Positions 55,672 to 64,000 of a stretch of 64,000 nucleotides of DNA are shown here, in pieces. Origin of the DNA: Amphibalanus amphitrite (lineage: Eukaryota; Arthropoda; Thecostraca; Balanomorpha; Balanidae); the NCBI RefSeq assembly GCF_019059575.1, contig NW_024881713.1, forward strand, positions 434,001-498,000. The letters are read 5' to 3'. The notes beneath the pieces are model-generated. The model did not search any database. It had not been told where the DNA came from and saw only the letters and a program-made list of their open reading frames with translations. The position numbers were made by a program, and so were the translations under genes. Position 1 is the first letter of the stretch, and every line of letters begins with the position of its first letter.

Positions 55672-57046
55672 CGTAGACAACACAATGTCGAGCCTTAAAC
55701 TGTAAGCCTGTATTGGTATTGTTTCTTAAATTTGGCTGTCGAACATTAATTTGTGGTTTGAAATATGATTTTATGTAAAATAATTGATATGAAACAGCCG
55801 TCTCTTAAGTTATGACCCCATTACACCACACGCAAGTGGCAGAAATGACAATGATCAGCTGACGCATTTTTCTTGGCCGAAGTCAGAGCGCGCGGCCCGA
55901 CGCACCACGCGTATTTGGAAATTCCGACCTCGACGAGCATCAGAAGCCACCTAACAGGCGTGTTCGAAACCGCAGGAGATGATGATGAACGGGTTTATCG
56001 AAACTTGATTGGATGAGCCTATCGGTAATAGCGATTTTAGTGTGTGCATTTATTGTTCATAGTGGTGTGAAATGTGGTTGGGGTACGACCGACAACCCGT
56101 CGGGGCGAATTTCGCACTGGGGTACTCAAAATTTGAAGAATTTAAGACGTTTCCATAAGTTTTGAAGGTATGGATAAGTTCTAAAAATCCGGTTCTCCTT
56201 ATCCGGGTCATTAACTCCATATGGTCCAAGAAAGCTGGCACACTACCTTTAATCCCGGCGCAGTTAATTCCGGCGCCCATCCATCAGAGGCAGTTCGTCA
56301 GGGCGCCGCCGGAACACATTTGGCGGCGTCAATTAGCGTTATGGCAGATGGGTGTCGGCTCGGCTGCGCTCAGTTCAGAGCGTCCACCGAGCCGGGCCGG
56401 CCTGTAGAGCCGGGCCGGCCTGCGGGGAACGATTGGCGTTCAGTGGGTCAGCCGCGTGTACAGCCGGGGCACAGAGGGCCGGGGATTGAGCCGCTGCTGG
56501 TTGATGGTGTGTGTCAACGCAGTGGCAATGGCACAAGGCACAAGAGACTGGCACTCCGGTGGCCAACTGAGGGTAGCGGTTTTCTAAGCCCTGATGTAAG
56601 ACGAGTGAATCACTCTCATCCCCTTCTCTTCGCTCCCTGGAGGTCACGTAACGAGGATCAGCATGAGATGCTAGGAAGGTTGTCAAAAAGTTTCATTTTG
56701 TTCTCATTATTTTGATCAATTTATCACTTGCTTTGTTTCACCAGCCTTCCTTTATTCACATTTCAAGGGAATAAAAAGTGTCCATAGTATATTCACTGCC
56801 GCCGCTAATCTCTAGCCCGCTACCGTCGCCACCGCTCTCCATTACGGCTTGGTGGACTGCTAGTGAGATACACGCTAACTGTGCCGACCGCTGACAGGGG
56901 ACGGTGCTCCACCCTGGTCACTGCTCCCTTATCGCGGTCCACATTTACATCAACAAGGGCTGTTACCATGGAGGAAGAGATAAAGGAGAACAGAAGCAAA
57001 ACACTGGGCAGCATTAGGCTGATTGGCTTGGCAAAACAAGTCCGTC
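55672..57046. other. Host-like sequence, no confident gene
   Basis: A 164-codon plus-strand frame (56221-56715, starting MVQESWHTTFNPGAV) has no recognised domain and overlaps an equally open minus frame. A Kozak-like ACCATGGAGG at 56965 opens MEEEIKENRSKTLG but is cut at 57047 by a TTAA element and would stop two codons later. A direct repeat GCCGGGCCGGCCTG is at about 56392-56425. Confidence 0.3.
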
Positions 57047-57050
57047 TTAA

Positions 57051-59121
57051 CCCTCGCCCTGGCAGGGGGGGGGGGGTCGATGCGACCCCCCCCTAAGGTT
57101 TTTCGAAGATAGCGTAAAAACGGCGGCGCGCAGCGCCGCCAAATTTGGCACAGCCTATGGGGCAACCTTTTTACATATGACCTGAAAATTTCAGGTCCGG
57201 GTGACCTTGGGTCAGGTCACCAGGTCAGAAAAACCGGTACAAGGTCATGGTCAAATTTCAATTTTCTTTTTGCACCTGTCCAACTCACAGTTTTTGACTG
57301 ATTTCCTTCAAACTTTCAGGATGTGCTAAGTTCACCGAGTTGTATAACATATAGTTCGGGTTTTTTGAGGTCACTGACCTGAGGTCAGTTAGAGGTCATT
57401 ACGTCGTAATGTTAAGCCTATGGGAAAATACTAAATTCGGAAAATACTGGAGATATCCGCTTCGTTTTATCACTTTTGTGCTTTGAAACCACAGTACTTA
57501 ACAGCAGGTCACATGGTGCTTCTTTGTTTGGTGTACTTATCCATGGGTCAGGTCAAATGAGGTCAACTGAGGTCAAATGACGTTTTTGCCAATAACTTGG
57601 CACATAATGACGCTAGAGCTTAAAAATGGTATCATTGTGTTCCTGGTGATCAGCCGAATCGAATGATATGCAATATGATGCAATTTGGTTAACTTGAACT
57701 TAATTTATTAAGTTAAGTTTACTTAAAATTTAACCCTCGCCGGACCTATTGGTTTTCTACATACGCGCCGGCCGAGGGGGGGGGGCGGGTACGACCCCCC
57801 CCCCTCGCCGTTTCGCCCCTGGTGGAGCTAGCGCGTCGCGGAAAAAAACGAGCGTGTGCGCCGTTACGAGACGCAGAGATTGGTACCCGATTTTAAGGTC
57901 CTAGGTCAACCGGTGACCTCTGAGGTCAGGTCAAGTGCCCCAGGGTACGGTTCAGTTTTTGGTGAATAACTTCGCAAAAAACGGCCGCAGAGCCGCGATT
58001 TTGGCAGCATCGTGTTCGCCTTGATCAGGCGCGTCGAATGATATACTTTTTGTCCGGGTCAGGTCAACTTGGGGTGTTGACCTCAGGTCAAGGTCAGGTC
58101 AGCACCCCCAGGTCACGAAGTTGGTCGAAAGAGGTCATGTCGCATATCATTCGATTCGGCAGGTCTTCCTGAGTCCATTGGTGGCTTTCCCGACTCGCTA
58201 GCTCAATTTGATCGGGAGTTATTGACGAAAAACTAATATGACCTTGATGACGTCATAAATGACGTCACGGAAGGTCAACATTGCAAACGTGACTCATCTA
58301 ACCTTGCAAGGAGTGCATCAAATCACGATTCTGTGTGCTTGAGATAGTTGGAGATCGTTCCCGGCGCCAGAATAGCAGTTTGAATTTTTCCCCATTGACT
58401 TATAATGGTGAGGTCACGAAAATGACCTGACCTCATATGACCTTTAGGAAAAATCTGAGATATACAAGTTGTGAGACTCATAATGGATACTAGATCCTGC
58501 AAGTTTCATTTCCCTGTGACATCTCCTCTGGCAGTGAGGGCGTTGCGAAGTTGCGACATCTGAAGACCGTGCAGAGGTTCACTTATGACGTCATAGGTCA
58601 GTGACCTGACCTGACCCAAAAATGCGGTTGGTGTCAAAAGATGCGGCTTGGATCAAAGGTCAGGTATGCCAAGTTTCAGCTCTCTATCGCCAGCGTGTTC
58701 GGAGCTATCGCGAAAAAACCCTATGGGGGGCGGCACCCGCCCCCCCCCCTCGGCCGGCGAGGGTTAAGAAAAACTTTAAGTACACTTAAGCAAGCTAAAA
58801 ACTATACCATTCGACGCGCCTTGACGTGCTGAGTTCACTGGTGCTTTTCTTTTTGCTCTATCTTAATTAGATCAAAAGTTATAAGCGAAAAACTTTTGAC
58901 CTGTTTTTAGCGAAATTTTTACATTTATACCCCCCAAAACCCCCCTAAATATTGACCTAGAGCAACCAAATTTGCACAGGGGCGAGAACTCCAGAGGGCC
59001 CACCTACCTACCAAATTTGGTGTTTCTAGGTGCCATAGGAGCCAATCGCGAGGGGGGGGGTCGCATCGACCCCCCCCCCCTGCCAGGCCGTGTTATGAAA
59101 AATGCCCTGCCAGGGCGAGGG
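57051..59121. mobile_element. TTAA element, AGGTCA-rich family V (outer)
   Basis: Flanked by TTAA (57047-57050, 59122-59125). Ends CCCTCGCCCTGGCAGGG and CCCTGCCAGGGCGAGGG are perfect inverts for 17 bp. G-run/GTCGATGCGAC/C-run palindrome at the left; a matching one with TCGCATCGAC at the right. A GGCGGCGCGCAGCGCCGCC hairpin follows the left palindrome. Contains a nested element. Confidence 0.9.
57734..58763. mobile_element. TTAA element, AGGTCA-rich family VI (nested)
   Basis: Flanked by TTAA (57730-57733, 58764-58767). Ends CCCTCGCCGGACC and CGGCCGGCGAGGG. Carries the shared core CCATTGACTTATAATGGTG at about 58392 and many GGTCAGGTCA pairs, with G-run/C-run palindromes near both ends. Confidence 0.85.
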
Positions 59122-59125
59122 TTAA

Positions 59126-59640
59126 CTCTTAGGAGGAAATTTTCTGATGCACATACAATCCTGTATATTTATTCAATGCATGTATTCTACATATGATTCA
59201 TTCTGTCCAACTCACACAAATTCTTATTTCGCTACATAAGCGGCGCCGTGCCTTTGAAGTGCGTTTGTCAGCCTTGTTTCCATCGATATTCCCCACAGTG
59301 CGTCTCCGCAGGGCACCCCAGACGGGCGCGGCGCCTGGGAGCTGTCGTTTTGATAAGTGTTCGGCGCAGATGTCCTCAGCCGGGGCGTCGGGCCGGCCTC
59401 TGGGGCCCACTCCGCCCCCAGTTGCACCCGTCGGACCCGCTGTGTCTGTTTGGGGACGAGCGGCGATGACATGTCGCGCCGGTGGCGACTCTGGCTCACC
59501 GGCGGCCCCGGGAGGCGTCGGCGGCGACTGAGCGGGTGTCGGCAATAACAAACGACGAGCAAACATGATCATCGAGCAGCCGACAGCCGCCGACAGTGGC
59601 GGGGCAGTCTGTGTCCCCACTCCCAGTATGTGATAAAGTA
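59126..59640. other. GC-rich sequence, no recognised gene
   Basis: Open in most frames on both strands because of composition; nothing recognised. Confidence 0.35.
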
Positions 59641-59906
59641 GTCTATGTCACCGGTCTGTGACGGGGCAGTCGGTGACCGGGCAGTCTGTGGCGGGACAGT
59701 CTGTGTCCCCAATCTGTGACGGGGTAGTCCGTGTCAGGGTAGTCTATCGCGGGGAAGTCTGTGGTGGTTAATCCGTGACGGGACAGTATGTGTTTCTAGT
59801 CTGACAGGGCCATCTGAACAGATTTTGTGACAGGAAAAACTACCTGTATATGTCCCCATCTTTTTTCATGGAGGCTGTGTGCTCAGTTGTTGATTATCCA
59901 GTCTGC
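59640..59906. repeat. GTCTGTGACGGGGCA array, left part
   Basis: Irregular units of about 18-25 bp: AGTCTGTGACGGGGCAGTC, AGTCCGTGTCAGGGTAGTC. It resumes after the hAT-like element at 63227. Confidence 0.75.
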
Positions 59907-60049
59907 GACGTGACCAGTGGCGTATCCAGGGGGGAGGCCAAGAGGCCATGGCCTCCCCCTTTGGCATCAAACATGCAAGTGGGCCCTTTGGGTCACTTGA
60001 GTGCAGTGACGTACCCAAGGGGGGCCATGGGGGCCCTGAGGGGCGCCCT

Positions 60050-60800
60050 GGTTACCTGAGGGTCCCCCTGGTCACCTGAGGGGTCCCTGATTAGCTGAGG
60101 GGCCCCTGGTTACCTGAGTGGCCCCTGGTTATCTGAGGGGCCCATGGTTATCTGAGGGGCCCCTGGTTATCTGAGGGGACCCTGGCTACCTGATTGGTCC
60201 CTGGTTATCTGAAGGACTCCTGGTTACCTGAGGGGCCCCTGGCTACGGGGGCCCTGATAACCTGAGTGGCCCTTGTTATCTGAGGGGCCCATGGTTACTT
60301 GAGGGGCCCCTGGTTTCCTGAGGTGCCCCTGCTTACCTGAGGGGCCCCTGATTACCTAAGGGGCTCGTGATTGCCTGAGAGCCCCTGATTTTCTGAGAGG
60401 CCCCTGGTTACCAGTGGGGCCTCTTGGTATATGAAGGACCCCTGGTTATCTGAGGGGTCCCTGGTTACCTGAGGGTCCCCTAGTTATGTAAAGGGCCCCT
60501 AGCTACCTGAGGGGCCCCTGATCCCCTGGGTGACCCCTGGCCAGTGGTCTGAAGAAACCCTGGTCACCTGAAGGGCCCATGTTTACCCGGGGAGTACCTG
60601 GTTATATGAAGGGCCCCTGCAGTCACATTAAGGCCCTTAGTTACCCGTGAAGCCCCTGGTATAACCGTCCCCTGGTTTTCAGAGGGTCCCCTGGTCAATT
60701 GAAAGACCCCTGGTCAATTGAAAGGCCCTGGTCAATTGAAAGGCCCCTGGTCATCTGAGAGGCCTCTGATTACCTGAACGGCCCGTGATCACTTGGATTC
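60050..60800. repeat. About 20-bp minisatellite GGTTACCTGAGGGGCCCCT
   Basis: Some 35 imperfect units, with variants GGTTATCTGAGGGGCCCAT and GGTCAATTGAAAGGCCCCT. Confidence 0.9.
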
Positions 60801-60989
60801 AATGGTATGGCCAGGGGCGAGGGGGCACGTGTCCGTTATAGGGTTTAGGGTCCCCTCGGGCCCGAGAGGACCTGCGGTGCCAATTGGCGGCAGAGGGCCC
60901 GCGCTGGCAACGCTTCAACTGGAAAGGAGACCACAGGGCTTGTGAGAACACCCCATGGGCTTTTCTGTAGCCACACTTATCTCCAGAGG

Positions 60990-61500
60990 GGCCTCACGCC
61001 AGGTTCTGAGGGACCTTGCCGGCCTCTGAGGGTCCTTGAAGGCTAATGAGAGATCAGCTGTAAGGGCCTCATACCCGTTTGCTATGGCCCCACGGCCCAC
61101 ACCGGTGTTTCTGAGGGCCCTCACAACGGCGCCTGCGAGGCCTCCACTGCCACCTCTAAGGGCCCCACACCACTCACCAGTGCCTTTTAAGGGCCTACGT
61201 CGGCGGCTCTGAGAGCCCCACACCGGCGCCTCCGAGGGCCCTATGCAGCGCATCTGACGGTCACTTACCAGCGACTCTGAGGGCCTCTTACCGACCTCTG
61301 AGGGTCCCTTGCCGGCCTATGAAGGGCCACCAGTAACTTTCAGGGCCCCACACACGCCTAAGTGATGGCCCCCACCAGTGTCTCTAAGCCCTAAGGCCCT
61401 CACAACGGCGCCTGTGAGGACCCCACACCAGCGCATCTGATAGCCTTTTACCGACACCTCTGAGGGACTAACACAGGTGACTCTGAGGCGCTCGCTCGTT
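60990..61500. repeat. Degenerate CTCTGAGGGCCCCACACC array
   Basis: Units of about 35-40 bp, resembling the reverse complement of the 52-kb array (GGTGTGGGGCCCTCAGAG). Confidence 0.75.
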
Positions 61501-61899
61501 TCACTTCCTCATAAAATACCGTGCATTTTATGCATACTTCTCAAGCAAGAAATGATATTTTTACCTGCCAATTTTGCACATTTTCTCAGGACTTAGACAG
61601 ACAGGCAGACAGACGGACAGAGAGGCCCGTCTGCAAGGGGAGACCGGACCCACTGTGCCCAATCCCCTCATCGAAAGGTTCTGGAAACGCCCCTGCCTGG
61701 GTTGACAGCGGCATCCGGGTGACCCGTGGGCCCCTTTGAGAGCAGGCGGCCCCCTCCTGGGCGAAATCCTGGGTACGTACTACGTGCCTGCTTGAGTGTC
61801 CCAAGAGAAACGATATCTTCAGGGCCTCATCCAAAGTACTGGCCCAAGCATAACTAAAGTCAAACTGCGTCAAACTATCTTGAAATGCCATTTGATGGC

Positions 61900-62800
61900 G
61901 CTCATAGGCCCTCAGAGGCCAAGGCCGAGCCCCCAGAGGCTGGCGTGGGCCCTCAGAGGTCGCTTTGGCGGCCATAAAGAAGCTTACATATACTTGAGCG
62001 TGGGATCCTTTGAGGCTGGTGTAGAGCCTTAAGGAGCCAGCGCTCAGCCCTCTAAGGCCAGCGTGGGGCCCTCTAAGGCCATTGTGGGGTCTTCTAAGGC
62101 CAATGTGGGGCCTTCTAAGGCCAGTGTGAGGCCTTGTAAGGCCAGTGTTTGCCCTCTATGTCCAGCATGGGGCCGTCTATGTCCAGCGTGGGGTAGCCCA
62201 GCGACATGGGGCTTTCTTAGGTCAGATTGAGGCCCATTGGCCACCGAGACTAGCTTGGGGCCCTCCGAAGACAATGCGGAGCCCTTTTAGGCCAGTGTTG
62301 GGCACTCTGTGACCAGCGTGAACCATCTGCGGCCAGCGTGGGGCCATCTGTCATCTGACTTCAGACTTCAGAGACTGGTGCTGGGCCCTCAGAAGCCAGC
62401 GCGGGCCTTCATAGGCTGGCGTCGGGCCATTAGAGGCCACCTCGAGGGCCTCGGCAACCACTTTTCAGATCTTATGCATGTTTGGGCCCCTTGAGGTAGG
62501 AGTGGCCCTTATAAAGGCCGGCGTGGGACCCTCGGGAGGCATCATGGGGTTCTAGGGACCGGCGTGCGTTCGAGAGCGGTATAGGGTCCTCAGACTGACT
62601 CAAAGACTCCGAAGAGCCGGGGGGGGGGTATGAGGTCAGCCATAGCATGGGTCTACTGAGGCCATTATGGGGCCCGCAGGCCAGCGTGGTTCACTCTGTT
62701 GCCGGTGTTGGGCTTTCCGAGGCCAGAATGAGCCTTCAGATGCCGGAATGAAGCCAATGTGGGCGACATAGAGCCATCAGAGTCTAGATCAGAGCTCAAC
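61900..62800. repeat. Degenerate TCTAAGGCCAGCGTGGGGCC array
   Basis: Units of about 27-35 bp, best preserved at 62040-62170. Bases 62800-63200 have no recognised gene. Confidence 0.75.
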
Positions 62801-63226
62801 CCGAGTCGGACCCTGCTAAAGTTAAGGGTATCAGCCCTCAACCAGCGCAAGACACTAAGAGATTGACATCTGCCCTTTGAAAAATGTTACAATCGTAAAA
62901 AAATTGACAAAACATTTTGTTTTTGATAATCTTTAGTGGCCCCGGCACCGACCAAAGAAAAAAACTGTATGCCTACTGCTGAAATAAATTGTACCAACAC
63001 TTCATACAGAGCTGTCGATGTCGATGGCTTTTTCATGTTTTTCTTTTCTTTTTTAGATTGCCGAGTGTGCTTAAAAAGGCTCTCTCACATGGTAAAAGTG
63101 ACAAAGAACCGCACCTGGGCGTGGGTTAAGTGCGTCACTACTGGGGCCCCTAAGGTAAGGGTGGGGCCCCTTGAACAGGTTTGGCCTCCCCCTTTTCAAG
63201 ATCCTGGATACGCCACTGGACGTGAC

Positions 63227-63380
63227 AGTCTGAGCGGCGAGCGCAGAGCATGTGACGGGGAGAATAATATTCCTAGTGTGTGATAAGACAGACTGTGCGC
63301 CCAGTTAGCGGGTTTCCAGTCTGTGACACGACATTACCAAGTGTTTTGTCTGTGACAGGGCAGTCTGAATATCCCTCACG
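63227..63380. repeat. GTCTGTGACGGGGCA array, right part
   Basis: Continuation of the array at 59640-59906 beyond the hAT-like insertion (CCAGTCTGTGACACGACATT, GTCTGTGACAGGGCAGTCTG). Confidence 0.65.
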
Positions 63381-63501
63381 TCGCCCCGTCTCCCTCTCCC
63401 CCTGCGGCAGAACAGACGATACTGGTGGGTCGAGCGTCTGACGCGTCCCCTGTGCCACATCACATTTACTGACACCGTCTCCTGGTCCGTCAGACACAGC
63501 G

Positions 63502-63587
63502 ATGACAGCCGGCAGACGAGAGATGAACTGGGCGTCTGGGAAAGCCGGGACCGCGGTACAGAATGGTCTCATTGATGTAGGTTCGGT
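63502..63587 (+). CDS. Candidate short exon with donor, unknown
   Basis: ATG opens MTAGRREMNWASGKAGT and the frame reaches a good donor TCG/GTGAGTGAT at 63587. No domain, and the next exon is not visible. The rest of 63381-64000 shows nothing else. Confidence 0.2.
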
Positions 63588-64000
63588 GAGTGATGGGCTC
63601 CATACGCGTGTTCGCAGAACCATCACTGGCTCGGTAGCTGCGGACAGGGACGGGGGCTGCCTGCTATTTACATCAACTCACCCTATCTTTTGCTAGTTTA
63701 CGGGGTTAGCCAACCATGCTTCGGTGACAATAAATGCGAATATATAATGATGGCTGATAATGCTATGTAAAGTTAGGTAAATGGTGATATCGTTTATGTT
63801 TTCCCATCCACCCGTTCGTCGAAAGCAAAACCACAACCAGGGAGTTTTATGTTATCTACGAGAGTTTTCAGCATAAGAAGAACAGAAGATGTTTTTTTTT
63901 TACTTTTCCAAACCAACACTGCTTACTGCTATAGGAACGAATACGACATCGTGACTTACAAGTCACTACCTAATGAGAAGTCCAGTGCCGCCCATTGCCC

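Larger units (their letters stand above)
59915..63218. mobile_element. 3.3-kb hAT-like element, CAGTGGCGTATCCAGG ends, GGGCCC-array body
   Basis: Left CAGTGGCGTATCCAGGGGGG, right CCTGGATACGCCACTG. 8-bp TSD GACGTGAC at 59907-59914 and 63219-63226. Inserted in the GTCTGTGACGGGG array. No transposase; the body is degenerate arrays like those at 51-55 kb. Confidence 0.9.

Noticed and set aside
56221..56715. 164-codon plus frame as a host gene
   Set aside because: No recognised domain, overlapping open minus frame, unusual composition; kept only as a note in the flank entry.
59193..59620. Overlapping frames of 112-140 codons
   Set aside because: Open on both strands in GC-rich DNA, with no domain or splice context.

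Overview
The window is animal nuclear DNA, most likely from an arthropod and probably a crustacean. It carries an insect-type gustatory receptor gene with the C-terminal QF signature, Penelope-like elements (PLEs), an APE-type LINE, and many non-autonomous DNA transposons. It has no operons and no bacterial gene order. A barnacle-like host is only a guess. Most of the 64 kb is transposons nested inside transposons. Nearly all boundaries below come from terminal inverted repeats (TIRs), target-site duplications (TSDs), or empty sites preserved in a second copy.

Bases 1-18,090: a PLE (family A) in head-to-head copies, with an Ala/Pro/Gln-rich tandem-repeat domain, RT and GIY-YIG endonuclease. 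It is split by a 12.45-kb insertion (3127-15579, CACTG ends, CG TSD) and its stop codon is split by a 1.19-kb element. The 12.45-kb insert holds a tandem duplication (about 4.1 and 5.4 kb) whose two arms differ by clean insertions of a Harbinger-like MITE, a hAT-like element and a TTAA element. Bases 18,100-21,350 hold more TIR elements and fragments.

Bases 22,100-23,473: the one confident host gene, a seven-helix gustatory receptor. Bases 23.5-29.9 kb: sequence with no recognised gene, two AGGTCA-rich repeats, a 45-bp minisatellite and a three-level transposon nest.

Bases 29,891-48,058: a CR1/L2-like LINE with a 2A-like NPGP motif at the start of ORF1. A TTAA element sits in ORF1 and an inverted relative sits in ORF2. 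A 12.2-kb pair of head-to-head PLEs (family B) also sits in ORF2; one copy has an intact 767-residue ORF. Inside the PLE lies a 5.5-kb hAT-like element, inside that a foldback element built of TACGTA repeats, and inside that a GGGGCAAG-type element.

Bases 48,059-51,186: apparently host DNA with a TATA/initiator candidate, a strong splice donor and a strong acceptor followed by ATG. Bases 51,195-63,218: two large hAT-like elements whose bodies are degenerate GGGCCC-rich arrays, plus a 2.07-kb TTAA element with another TTAA element inside it. The most unusual recurring signal is a family of TTAA-flanked CCC...GGG elements. They carry G-run/C-run palindromes at both ends, are packed with AGGTCA half-sites, and several share a short palindromic core.
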